Shown piece after piece: positions 44,560 through 56,104 of a stretch of DNA of 64,000 bases. Position 1 is the first letter of the stretch. The number at the start of each line of letters is the position of its first letter. Made by a program: the position numbers and the translations under genes. The notes under the pieces were generated by a model that saw only the letters and a list, made by a program, of their open reading frames with translations, was not told the origin of the DNA and ran no database searches. The DNA is from Serinus canaria (lineage: Eukaryota; Chordata; Aves; Passeriformes; Fringillidae): assembly GCF_022539315.1 (NCBI RefSeq), contig NC_066338.1, positions 2,666,001-2,730,000 of the forward strand. Reading direction: 5' to 3'.

Positions 44560-46010
44560 AGGGCTTCCTTGAGATAAGAGGTGACCACCAGAGGCCAAGG
44601 CCAGCCACAGCTCTCTCTCCTGGCAGCTTTTGTCTGGGAGAACCCTTGCATATAGAGAATTTTTCAGGGGGAGTATCAAATTTGGCCGTGGGCAAATGGA
44701 AAGATGGATGGTTCTTTTTCCATAGGAAGGAAAGCACAGAGCCGCAGTTCTTCCAGGGGCTGATGAGAGACAGCCCTCAGCATTCCAAGATCAGCTGGAC
44801 CTGTCAGGTGGCCCCTGGGAGGCCCAACCAGCCAGACCTGTTCCATCTCCCCTTGGTTCCACCTGGCCCTGCAGTGTCACAATGTTCTCCTTGCTCCTGC
44901 AGTGTCACAATGGCCCCGTGCTTCCATGACACCCTGCATGGTCACAGTGGCCCTTTGGTTCCATGGAGCCCCACAGTGTCACAAAGGTCTCCATGACTCC
45001 ATGGGCCCTTGCAATTCCACAATGCTCTCCATGGATCCACGGTGCCCCCAGGATCACAACGGCCCTTTGGCTCCACGAGGCCCTGGAATGCAGCAATGGC
45101 CTCTTGGTTCCACAAAGCCCTGCTGCTCCACCCTGGCCCCTTGGGACCATGCAGCCCAGCAGAGCCACAGTGATGGCCTTGGTGCCACGAGGCCCCACAG
45201 TGTCACCTTAGTCTCCACAGCATGGAAAGTACAGAGCCCCAGTGTTTCAGGAGTGGATGAACTGCAGTCTCCAGTAGCCAAGGTCAGGCACACCTGTCTG
45301 TCCTGCAGGTTTTTCTGGGTGCAACCCTTGGATAATCAAAATTTTGAATGTGGAATCCCAATTCCAGCCATTTTTGCCTGGAGGAGAAGGCCAGTTCTTT
45401 TCCATAGGAAGGAAAGCACGCAGCCCCTGTGTTTGGAAGGCAGGTGAGAGCTGGCCCTCAGGTGGCGAAGGCCAGCCAGACCTGTCTGTAATGGCAGCTT
45501 TTGTGTAGGAGCAATCATTGGATATAGGAGGTGGAATCCAAATTTCAGCTATGGGCACCTGGAGAAGAAGGATGGTTCCTTTGCACAGCAAGGAAAGAGC
45601 AGAGCCCCAGTGTTTCAGGGCAGAATAGAGACAAGCACCAGAGGCCAAGGCCAGCCAGAGCAGTCTGTCATGGTAGCTTTTGTCTTGGAGAAACACTTGC
45701 ATAAAGGAATTTTTGAGGAAAACTACTACTTTTGGCCATGGCTGCCTGTGCAGGAGGGACGGTTCTTTTCCATAGGAAGGAAAGCACAGAGTCCCAGTGT
45801 TTGAAGGCAGGTGAGACCCAGCCCTCAGAAAGCCAATGTCAGACAGGCTTGTTGGTAATGGAAGCTTTTGTTTGGAAGCAATCCCTGGATATTGAGAATT
45901 TTGGTATGGAAATACCATTTTAGCCATGGATGCTTGAATGAGAAGGGCAGTTCTTTTCCATTTGAAGGAAAGCCCAGAGCCCCAGGGTTTCAGGGCTACA
46001 TGAGAAAAGA
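44560..46010 (+). repeat. Satellite of about 186-bp units, array 2, alternating with 38-bp units
   Basis: Landmarks at 44725, 45224, 45408, 45589, 45775 and 45964. A block of 38-bp units (about 44840-45215) lies between the first and second. The last unit passes at about 46010-46070 into 38-bp units through a junction closely matching that of array 1. A 277-codon minus-strand frame here (45247-46080) is a by-product of the repeat. Confidence 0.9.
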
Positions 46011-46153
46011 CCCTCAACATGCCAAGGGCAGTTGGATCAGTCAGGTACAGCCAACCTGTTCCCTGTTCCCTTGTTTCCATGGGGCCCTACCATGTCACAA
46101 TGGTGGTGTCATATTGGATCCTTGGTTCCATGAGGCCCAGATGTGTCATACTG

Positions 46154-46707
46154 TGTAAAATGAATGGAGCCACAGGGGCTAGCTTCTCAGCCGGATAGCT
46201 GGTTCCCCGCAGGGTAAGCGCCCCAGGCAAGCGGCCCAAGGCCAAACACCTCAGCCCTCTGGAGGCTGGGGTGCCCTAGGCCAGACAGCCGCACAGCCGA
46301 GACCCCGGGCAAGCTCAGTGATTTTCAGCTCTTAGTGAAAGTCAGCTCTTTTGTGATTTCAGCTCTTAGCTTGCTGTAGGGGCTGCGGCTGGCCGTGGCT
46401 CCTGGAAGGCAGACGAAGTGAGAGAAGAGAAGGCGGCTCAGAGCGTTCCACGATGGTTTATTCTGAGGGTCTCGCAAAGGGTCTTGAAGCTGCTCTTCTG
46501 AGGAAAATGGGCCCAGACGGCCTCTTTTATAGGGTTAGGGAGGATTGAAAACTGACCAATTGTAAGGGTTAGGGAAACTAGCCTATGGGGTCACAGAGAG
46601 ATAAGGAGGACCAGAGTGAGGACTCCTGGTACAATTCCTATGACTCAGCAAATACCTATCTCTAAACATCCCTCCACGGAGCCGTAGCAGGCCCCGCGTC
46701 TGCTACA
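46154..46707 (-). mobile_element. Solo LTR in the 38-bp array, class II-like
   Basis: On the minus strand TGTAGCAGACG to CATTTTACA, with CCCTATAAAAGAGG near 46530 and AATAAACCATCG near 46460. Flanks ATACTG (46148-46153) and ACACTG (46708-46713) make a 6-bp TSD with one mismatch. Confidence 0.82.
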
Positions 46708-46787
46708 ACACTGGCCTCTCATTTCCATGGGGCTCCAGAGTGTCACAACGGTCCATTGTTTTCATGAGGCCTTGCAGTGTCACAGGG

Positions 46788-47399
46788 TGTGGGAACCCAG
46801 GAAATTCCTCTGGAGGGCTTGGGACCCTGCCCAGGGGCTCAGAGACCTTGGCACAGAGCCCAAGACCCCTGAGCCTTTGATTTAGCCCTTGGAAAAAAAT
46901 TATTACCAACCTTATATGAGCCTTGAAAATTTAAGTGGAATGACAGTGAGTTTATCATGGGGTGAAAAATAGATTTTTCAGGGAGTTTTTAGAATGGGGG
47001 TTAAGGGGGCAAGATGGAGGAATCTGTGCATGTCCAGCCTTTCTTCTTCTTCTTGGCCTCCATCTTCTGCTGTGATGGTGGCACTTCTAGATTGGTTTAG
47101 AGTAGAAGCTCACTGTCTAATATAGGTGATAAGTACTGGAGAGTAATTGTAAACATTGTATAGGTAGTTTTTAGTATAAAGACATAACACCACCCCGGGG
47201 GCAGGCAGAGTATTTGGACTGTCTTGCTGAGCAGACCTTGGCTGGACAGGACAAAGAATTTTATAGATAAGATACAATAAACAACCTTGAGACTGAAAAA
47301 TGAAGAGCTCAGACTCCTTCTTCAAGAGCTGGGCTGGGAAAAGAGACTTTTTAACCTTTCTCAGGGTCACTCTAACCAGCAAGAGACCCCGAGGCAACA
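46788..47399 (+). mobile_element. Solo LTR in the 38-bp array
   Basis: TGTGGGAACCCAGG to CGAGGCAACA, about 612 bp, with ACAATAAACAACC near 47275. It divides the 38-bp array. The TSD is not clean. Confidence 0.7.
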
Positions 47400-48150
47400 G
47401 AGGTCTTCTTGGGGCTCCAGAGTGTCACAATGGACCCCTGGCTCCATGAGGCCTGGCAGTGTCACAGGGGTCTCCTTGGTGCAGCAGTGTCGCAATGGAC
47501 CCTTGGTTCCATGGGCACTCACAATGTCAGAAGGGTCTCCTTGGTTCCATGAGGCCCTGCAGAGCCCCTTGATTCACTGAGGCCTCCAGGTGTCACAATG
47601 GCCTCCAGGATTCCATGAGAACCCCAGTATCACAATGGACCTTTGGTTCCATGGGGTCCTGCACTGTTCCATGAATCCTTAGTTCCATGGACTCCTGTAG
47701 TGTCACAGTGGCCTCCTTAGTTCCATGGAGCCCTGTAGTGTCACAGTAGCCCCTTGGTTCCATGATGCCACACAGTGTGACAACTGCCCCTTGGCCTGCC
47801 AAGACCCAACAGTGCCACAATGGTTCCTTACTTCCATGGGCCCTGTAGTGTCACAATTGCCCCTTGGTTCCATGGGACCTGTAGTGTCACAATGGTCTCC
47901 ATGATCCCACAAGGCCTTGAAATGTCCCAACAGACCATTGGTTTCATGGAGCCTCACTCTGTCACTGTGGTCCCCTTGGCTCCACAAGGCTCTGAAGTGC
48001 CACAATGGCCCTTTGGTTCAAGGCCTCCAAGTGTAAAAATGGCCTCCATGGTTCCAGGAGGCCCTGCTGTGCCACAATGGACTTCTGGTTCCATGACAAC
48101 CCAGAGTGTCACAATGGTATCCTTGGTCCCACGGTGTCACAATGGACCCT

Positions 48151-49172
48151 TGTCTTGGTTTTGGACTGGGCACAATGCCAGTGCCTCCATGAAAACACAT
48201 CCACGTAGTGTCTACTGTGAGATGTGACCAGAAACAGAGCAAGCAAACACCAACTTAGGAATAAAAGGGAAAAAAAACTTTATTAACACACACACACACA
48301 CACACACAAAAAGAACAGAATGGAAATCTTTCAAACACATTTCTCCTCCCCCTCTCAACCCACATTACAACATACAATACCAACTCAAATCTTCCTTCAG
48401 TCCCCATCTCCCAGGTTTTAATTCTCAGTCCATTATCCTTCTTCAAACAATCAATACATTCTATTAAAGAGGAAGGAGTCTTCTCCTTGTGCCATTTCTT
48501 GACTAACCCCTTTCCATATTCCATGCTCTCACCATGGAAATGGACCAGAAGATTGCTTTTGAGGTTTCTCTTTTTAAGGATACTTTGGTCAGTTCCACAA
48601 AACGACAGTCTCTCCATTTTGGGATAACAAAATCCCCCCCATTTCCCCCGGGGCAAGGGCTTCACGACAGAAATCCTCTCATTTCTGATTTCTGCCCACC
48701 ACTACTCTTCACTGCCTTTCTTGGGTCTGAGCCATTGCTTTCCCCCCAAAACCGCAGTCTCTGTGTTACAATAGAAAGTTAGTCCGTCCACAGCCGAAAA
48801 AAAAACTGCTCCTCCGTTTATCTCTTCCCAAGTAAATTCTTCTCATTAACTCCACTACTCCCTACTCACACAAACCTCTCATTTCACTTGTCCATTTCTT
48901 CTTGTTCTTATCTCTGTCCTCCGGGAGGATCAACGTCTGGAAGGTTTCCATCGTGAAGGAAAAAAAGTTAAAATCATCTCTAGGTGCCGGACTCTCTTCT
49001 CACTCTTGGCCGACTTCCAGGAGCTGCTCGGCGCGTCTTATCTCTTTTCTCTCTTCTCTCTCTCTCTAGGAAGCGGGGTGAGGGGCGGGGGGGGGAATTT
49101 GCTCGGTGCTTTCACTACTTCCACCCCTCCATCCTTTCACTTTCCCCTCCCCGGTCTCTCTCTCTCTCTCCA
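48151..49172 (-). mobile_element. LTR of about 1.3 kb, cut by the gap
   Basis: Minus-strand relative of the LTR at 17231-26709, starting TGTCTTGGTTTTGG on the plus strand. At about 48714 it preserves the site that is occupied by the class II provirus in the other copy. It has a CA repeat at about 48287-48308. Its end lies in the gap. Confidence 0.9.
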
Positions 49173-49672
49173 NNNNNNNNNNNNNNNNNNNNNNNNNNNN
49201 NNNNNNNNNNNNNNNNNNNNNNNNNNNNNNNNNNNNNNNNNNNNNNNNNNNNNNNNNNNNNNNNNNNNNNNNNNNNNNNNNNNNNNNNNNNNNNNNNNNN
49301 NNNNNNNNNNNNNNNNNNNNNNNNNNNNNNNNNNNNNNNNNNNNNNNNNNNNNNNNNNNNNNNNNNNNNNNNNNNNNNNNNNNNNNNNNNNNNNNNNNNN
49401 NNNNNNNNNNNNNNNNNNNNNNNNNNNNNNNNNNNNNNNNNNNNNNNNNNNNNNNNNNNNNNNNNNNNNNNNNNNNNNNNNNNNNNNNNNNNNNNNNNNN
49501 NNNNNNNNNNNNNNNNNNNNNNNNNNNNNNNNNNNNNNNNNNNNNNNNNNNNNNNNNNNNNNNNNNNNNNNNNNNNNNNNNNNNNNNNNNNNNNNNNNNN
49601 NNNNNNNNNNNNNNNNNNNNNNNNNNNNNNNNNNNNNNNNNNNNNNNNNNNNNNNNNNNNNNNNNNNNNNNN
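49173..49672. other. Assembly gap, 500 N
   Basis: Exactly 500 N. It lies between an LTR and exon 9 of the MROH-like gene, so the true length and even the adjacency of the two sides are unknown. Confidence 0.99.
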
Positions 49673-52467
49673 GAGGACCTGAAAGGCACAGGGCAGTGAC
49701 AGGGGACCCGGCCGGCAGGAGCCCAGAACCGCACAGGGCTGGGCCCAGGCAGCAGCACAGGGTGTGGGCACCATCCCAGACAGCTGTGGCTCCGAGAGGG
49801 CAGAGAGCTGGGAGGCAGCTGAGCAAGGCAGGGCTGGCCATCAGGCTCACCTCCACAAGGAATGCCAGGGCGGGCAGATCCCAGCGTGGCTCCCATGTGC
49901 TGAGCAGCCGGAGCAGGTAGCGAGCGATCCGGGAACACAAGGGGATGGAGACACAGCACATCTCCCTGGCAGGAGAAAAAGGAACCAAGACTGTGAGCCA
50001 GGGGAACAAACCTCTGCCAGGACTGACTCACAGAGGTCTGGTCTTTCCCCAGCATCATGGAAGGGGCCCTGGCCTATCTGGGAGGCGGCTCCTTGCGGGC
50101 ACCCTCCTCTCCCAGCCTTTTCCAGTCTGCTTGGCCATCCCTCATTGACAAGGCCCTCTGGGCCACAACCACGGGGACTGTGTGGAGCACCCTGGGCACA
50201 GAGCACAAATGTCAGACGCAGTGGGGAGAAGGGGGTCTCACCTGGCCAGCAGACCCACAGCATAGTGGTGGGTGTCAGCACACAGCAGCGTGTCCCAGCC
50301 ACATCTGCGTTCCATTGCCACCACCACATCCTCCTGCTGTGTTCGGCAGAGCAGGGACTTCAGAGTCTGCACTGCAAACCTGTGTGCAGAGCAAAGCCCA
50401 GGTCATGCTGGGAGCACTGGCTCCTTCACAGGGACGTGGCAGGGACAGGAAGAGTGGGATGGAGCACCTGTTGGGGCTGGTGGCAAGGCCATGTTGCTCC
50501 TGGCATCCCATCCAGAAGGTATCGACCTCCTCTGGCATATCCAGAGTGTTGAAGAGCACTTGGAAAAGCAGATGCACAAAGAGGCGGGGGAAATACACCG
50601 TCACCATATGTGGGACACAGGGCATCTGGAGGAACTTCCACATCACCACAGCTGCCTGGAAAGGACAAAGCCCCCCTGAGACAGGGCTCAGTGCCGAGGT
50701 GTCTGTGTGGCAGGGCCTGATCAGGGGAGGGAGAGGCCAGGAGAGACTGTGCAGAAGAAGCACAGGGCCTGGTGCCCCTGAAGCTGCCCCGAGGCCAGGT
50801 TTAAACCCAGTCCCTGAGGCAGGGAGATGCAGTGGGTGAAGGAAGATGGAGAGCTGCTGGAGAGACGGCCGTGGGGCCAGCAAAGGCCAGTTGCAGAAAC
50901 TCACAGCCAGGGCAAAGACACCCGTTTTGTCCCCATCCGAGGTGCACATGCTGTGCTCTGGCCAGCTCTCCAGCACATCCAGGATTATCAGCAGCACCAG
51001 CTCCGCAGTCCTGGGCGAGCACATGATGCTCTTCCACATGGTCAAAGCAGCTCTGTGGGGTTAGAGCTCTGTCTCAGGGGGCTCTCAGACACAGTAAGGG
51101 GCCTGGGCAGCAGTGGGGATCTGAGCAGGCTTCCAGCTCTGCCTCTGCCCACTGGCCCGTTGCCAGAAGCACCCAGGCAGCCCAGCCGTGTGGGGACAGT
51201 CCCCTGAGGGGTGGCAAGGGAGCATGGCAGCAGGCTCGGGGACTGACGTGCAAGGGCTGGCAAAGAGAGCAGCCAGAGGGCCCTGGAACTCTCTGTTGGT
51301 CAGACACCTGGGACAGGCTGTACAGGCTGATGGGCTGGGGAGCCCTGAGCCCTCTGGGCAGGTGGGCCCCATACCTGTCACAGGATGGGGACACACGCAG
51401 GAGCGTCATGACTACATCAGCGGGCTGTGCTTCGGTGAGATCCAGCAGGGTCCTGTTCAGCCTGTGCTCAGCAAACTGATTGGCCAGGAGCCACTGGTGG
51501 ATGTACCTGACCAGGGCGGGCACCTGGAGAAGGCACAGGGAGACTTGGAAAGCTGTCAGAGGGAGGAATGTCCCCAGCTTCCCCAGAGAAGTGCTGCCCT
51601 TCCCACCACACTGCCATGGCCTCAAAGGTTTCCAGTGATCAGCAGGCGTGGCTTGGGAGGCCAAGCAATTCCTGGGAGGATCAAACCTGGCCACAGGCTG
51701 CTTACTTGCTTTGGATTGGAAAAGCCCTCCTCTACAAGCATATCCAGAAGGGCCGCACTGGTCTTGGTTTGGAAGATGTGCGAATATGCTCTGAGCCCAG
51801 TGCCCATGGGGCTGGTCTCTTCTTCCCGAATTCTCTTCATGAATTTGCAAACCAGCTGTAGGAGAAGGGCAGGAAGCCAGGGATTTTGCACGGAATGCTC
51901 CAAGCGCGGTGACAGCAGGCCCAGCCCAGGTGGGGATGGCTGCAGGTACCTGCGCTGTTCTGTGGAAGAGGCCACGGGCGGGGTCCTGCTCTTGTGTGCG
52001 CTCCAGGGCTGCACCTGGCAAAGAGCGAGCGCAGGCAGAGCTGAGGGGCTGCGGGAGAGGCCGGAGAACACAGCCCAGCCCTGCGCTCCCCAGGCAGGGA
52101 CAGCCCTGGGATGCCCCAGGAGACGGAGCATGGCCCCTGTGGGGTGTCTGCCCAGCCCCTCTTCCTTCGTGTCCATGGGCATGGCCATTGGGATGGGATG
52201 GGATGGGATGGGATGGGATGGGATGGGATGGGATGGGATGGGATGGGATGGGATGGGATGGGATGGGATGGGATGGGATGGGATGGGATAGTGTGGTGCC
52301 CAGCTGGCTACAGGCACCAACTCTGTGGCCCAGCTCTACCACTCACCCTCCTGTGGTGGCTTGAGCAGCTCCACCTCTTCAGTCTCCTGTGCGGGGGCAG
52401 GTCCAGGGCCTTCTTCCTCTTCTTCCCCCAAGGCCAGCTTGGGCACTCTTGTGGCTCTCTGCTCCAT
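49673..52467 (-). CDS. MROH-like gene (maestro HEAT-like repeat), 5' exons
   Basis: Maestro HEAT-repeat protein of unknown role; HEAT repeats are helical scaffolds for protein binding. Eight complete exons join in phase with GT/AG sites: 52467-52347, 52014-51950, 51855-51706, 51523-51375, 51052-50905, 50655-50468, 50379-50242 and 49965-49851. Exon 9 starts at 49678 and runs into the gap. The start MEQRATRV is followed by an acidic run and then helical repeats (FMKRIREEE, MLVEEGFSNP, YIHQWLLANQF, LFVHLLFQV, DTFWMGCQEQHG). No stop or frameshift is seen in about 350 codons, so the gene looks intact. The start is the first ATG of the frame. The family assignment is from memory of songbird proteins; MROH2B- or MROH7-like names cannot be separated here. 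Confidence 0.87.
52189..52289 (+). repeat. Pentanucleotide repeat (GGGAT)20
   Basis: About 20 perfect GGGAT units inside intron 1 (52015-52346) of the MROH-like gene. The G-rich strand is the non-template (plus) side relative to transcription reading ATCCC. Confidence 0.97.
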
Positions 52468-54189
52468 GTCTTGCAGGAGAGATGGCTTGGAAAAGCTCCG
52501 AGTCAGCAAGTCCTACGGTCGTGCCTGGAAGGCACCTTCGAGAGAGAAGCCTCGGGAAGGCCACAGGTCAGCAAGTCCTGTGGTCTGGCCTCGAGGTCAG
52601 CTGCAGGAACAATGCCTCGGAAAGGCTCTTGGTCAGACACGATCGAACGCGCTGTGCGGGGGCTCCTCACGGCACCGCTCTGTGCTGTCCTGTCGCGTGC
52701 TCCAAGCACTGTGGAGTGCTCTTGTCACCACCAGCTCCTATGTCACCACGTGTCACAAAGGGCCCTTGGACACCCCTTCTGTTCCATGGTTACCGAGCTG
52801 CACCGTGTCACAAAGCCCCCTGCACACACTGCCCCCTGCCCTGGGGCTGCCCCCAGCTGAACCAAAGTGGCCCAGGCTGGAAGGAATCTCTCACCCCAAG
52901 TGTTTAAGCCAGCCCGACAGGGTCTTTAGGAACAGCTCAGACCATCAGCAAACACTGCCCTGCTCTCTGGGCTCAGGGCAGCAGAAGGAGCCCCCAGGGC
53001 TGCCGAGGCAGCTGCACTGGGAAGGGCACGGGGCCTTCCACAGAAGCTGGCACGGCCTCCTTGGGACACATCCCAGCTGGTGGCCATCCTAAACCTGAGG
53101 GTGTGACATGGACAGGGAACGTGTGGGCCAGGGCACGAATGCTGCTCTGACCACTGTGCCCAGGGAGCACTGACATCAGCAGGTGTGGCAGAGTCCCTGC
53201 CCAAGCAGACTGGCCGCCCTCCGAGCCCTGGCAGCGCTGGTGCCCATCTCCTGCCCCACAGACCTGTTCCCCCAGGGGCTTCTGTGCCAGAAGGAGCCAA
53301 AGCCCATGTGCATTGGGAGCTGTGCTCCTTCCTGCAGGGGCTGTTGGCAGGAGCACCTGGAGCAACTGCTGGCAACACTTGGTCTTGGTCAGAAGCTCTC
53401 ACTCCATGCTGAAATTATTTTCTCATTGAAGTAATTTCCTTTAGCACAGAAACACCTTAGTGGTGAAGGCACAGAAGAATCTGGAGTTTAAGAATCCTCA
53501 CTTCAGGAAAGCTTTACTTCCCATTGCTCAACTCAAGTGGTTCCAAAAAGTTGCAAACTTCCCAAATTTATTGGGATGGCCTGAGAAGGTGAAGAGTTGT
53601 AAGTTTGCTTCCCATCTCAAAGCAGCAACTCATTTACCTTAACAACATCCACTGAGAGTCACTTTACAGAACATAACACTATAGAGAGGAAAAAAAAAAG
53701 GCCATTCTTTGGTTTGCAAACAGTTTTCTATGAAGTCATGATAATATCCTATTTCTCTTAAGGAATAAAAGCTCTCAAGAAGAGAAAGTCCACTCAGTGT
53801 TACAAAAGTAGCCCAAACAAATGAGTAGATGGCAAAAGGGCTAATCCTCCCCAGGGTACAGATATCGAAGTAGACAGTAAAGTACAGCTCTCCCTTCTTG
53901 TTCCCTGCAGGAGAATCAGGACCATGAACAGGATGAGTCACAGATATTCTTTCTGCCCTCCATAACCAAAGCTGTGCCAAAGCACAGATGCTGCCTTCAA
54001 ACTGACTCAAATTCCAGCCTAGATCTCTCACCTTCCAGACAACTCCTTCCCCAACACCCCACCAATACCAACCCTCCGAAACTCCAACACAGGAGCCCTC
54101 AACACCCCACCAGGACCCCCAGCTGACCCTGTCCCTCCACAGAGCTTTCCCACCCTCCAGCAGACGCCCTGGTTCCCTGCAGGTGCCAT
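52468..54189. other. Upstream of the MROH-like gene, no further gene recognised
   Basis: The promoter and 5' UTR of the minus-strand MROH-like gene should lie just right of 52467, but no TATA box or clear core element stands out. A 186-codon minus-strand frame at 53639-54199 has a few hydrophobic stretches but no recognised family; part of it overlaps CR1-like sequence, so it is not called. Confidence 0.45.
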
Positions 54190-54290
54190 GGGATGGCACT
54201 CAGGAGGATCTGCTCCAAGGCCTTCCCCGGTGGCAAGCTCAGGCTGCCAGGCCTAGGGTTCCTGGATCACCCTTCCCACCTCACTGGGAG
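54190..54290 (-). mobile_element. CR1 LINE fragment
   Basis: GGGATGGCACTCAGGAGGAT, then AAGGCCTTCCC and GCTGCCAGGCCTAGGGTTCC follow the antisense of CR1 RT as at 38320-38400. 54291-55600 to the right shows no recognised gene. Confidence 0.65.
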
Positions 54291-55600
54291 CTCCCAGGGA
54301 AGCACTTTCCTTGAGAAGCAAGCCCCTTTCCTCCAAAGGCATTTCCCCAAATGTGTAGCTTTCCTGGGGAACACCAACACACTCTTAAGAAAAGCTGGCA
54401 AGGCTGAATGCTCCAGCTCTAGCTCCTATTCCCCCAAGTGTGTTTCCAGGTGGAGGTTCGGAGGTGCAGCCCCAGGCCCTCTACAAACACAAGCTGCCCA
54501 CTGCCTCTTCACCTGCCTCAACTCCTGCCTGTGCTCATGGCAGGAACACCAGGCTGTTCCCAGCCAGAGCCCAGAGCGCTGTCCCCACAGGACACTCCTG
54601 CCAGCACCTTCCAGGACTCTGCTGTGCACACAGCGCTTTTCATGCCCACTCCCAGCAGGCTTTGGAATGCAGAGCACAACCTGGCTGGCTCTGCCACAAG
54701 CACCCCCCAAATACAGACAGAGGAAGAAGCAGCAGGGGTTGTTTTGTGGCCATGCCCAAGAGAAACTGGAAAGAAGCCCTGGCTGTGGTCTCACTTGGTT
54801 GGGTTTCTGACTGGGTCTGAGCCTGGGGCTGCCATTCCTCATTGTGGCGACCAGAACCACACCCTGGTTTCCAGCACTGCCTGGCAGCGCTCCGGGCACT
54901 GGCACAGTCTTGTGTCTGAGTCTTGGGCACTGTGCTGCTGCTTCATTTGCTCTTTGGCACACCCAAAGCTCTCTGTTAAGCCCAGATGGTTCCTGGTTCT
55001 GCCCTCTTCCTGATCCTGTGCAGGGATGGAGTAGTGCTGTGCTTTCAGGAAGCTGTTCTTGAAACCTTCCAGCATTCCAAGCCCCTTTGCCCTCCATGGA
55101 TGCTTGCCATGGAATCCCTCACAGCTGGATTCAGAGCATCCTCAGGATGGCTCTTCCAAAATCCAGGGACTCCAGGGTGCTCAGCAGGATCCACAGTGTT
55201 GTGGAAATGGACCTTCAGCACAGGGACCTTTCCAGCCTGACCTGCCCTCACTCCTCTGTGTCTGTGCACAAAACACGGCGTGGAAGAGAACAGCAAGAGG
55301 GGCCTGTGTGTCCCAGGGCTCCGGATTTGCATCGCTCCAGCTCCACTGAGATGTGGGTAAAGTGAAGAAGCCAAACAGTTTATTAATAGAAGGTGAAACA
55401 AAGGGATGAGCTGGGAGGGAAGAAAGGGGATGGGCAGGGTGTGAAGGCTGGAGGGAGGGAGTTGTCACCAGGGAGGGAGAAGGCAGGAGCTATGGGAGCT
55501 TCCCACAGGCTCAGCTGTGCCAATCATCAGCTGTGCCTGGAACTCCAGCTGGTCTCCTCTGGTCTCCAGGTGGTCTCACCTTCCAAGGGATCTGGAGGTC

Positions 55601-56094
55601 TTAAAGAGACACTGGTTCTTGTGAGCCAGAAGATGAAAGTAGTTTTGCAGCTCTTCCCTCAAACATCATCTGTATAAATGTGCTTATATAGGAAGGGATG
55701 TCGTTTTCACTCAGGCCTTGAAGGGCTGGAAGAGAGAGGAACAGAGCCACAGTCAGAACCTGGATGTGCAGGAATCCAAGGAGACCGTCTTGCCAGGGCC
55801 ATCCCACCCAACTCTTGCCATGGCCACAAGACAGGAGGGGCCAAGGGGATCAGCTGCAAGGTGCTGGCCATGAATCCCCTCACCCATGTCCCTGAAATCT
55901 CTGTGTGCTCTGCCCACGCCACCCTCGTCCACACAAGGAGCGAAGCCCACTGCAGCCAGGGCAGGGATTGCAGCTCCCTGCCCAGGCATTGCAGCTCACC
56001 CAGCCAGCCCCCGCTGACAGCCCACTGCCCTCACTCACCCTCGTGGAGGGCCTGGAACTCTTCCTTCTGCCCATCAGGAGCAGCCTGGCCATCC
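55601..56094 (-). CDS. Second MROH-like gene, last two exons
   Basis: Two minus-strand exons, 56094-56039 and 55725-55601, join in phase across an AGG-GTGAGT donor and a CTCTTCCAG acceptor. They give FQALHE, then LQGLSENDIPSYIS and a helical end, stopping at TAA 55601-55603. The pattern resembles the last HEAT-type helices of MROH proteins. The gene lies upstream of, and in the same direction as, the MROH-like gene at 49673-52467, so this would be the tail of a tandem copy. ERV-L-related sequence takes over right of about 56105, so the rest is absent or displaced. The penultimate acceptor is weak. Assignment is moderate. Confidence 0.5.
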
Positions 56095-56104
56095 CTGGGA
56101 ACAT

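Larger units (their letters stand above)
46071..48150 (+). repeat. Minisatellite of about 38-bp units, array 2
   Basis: Present at 46071-46153, 46708-46787 and 47400-48150, split by two LTRs and ended by a third. Units keep TTCCATG and TGTCACAATGG. Confidence 0.88.

Noticed and set aside
45247..46080. 277-codon minus-strand open frame
   Set aside because: It lies wholly in the 186-bp satellite; periodic lack of stops explains it, and no domain is present.
51074..52342. 422-codon minus-strand open frame with a PSHPI repeat
   Set aside because: It reads through exons, introns and the GGGAT repeat of the MROH-like gene; the splice-phase model explains the conserved parts better.
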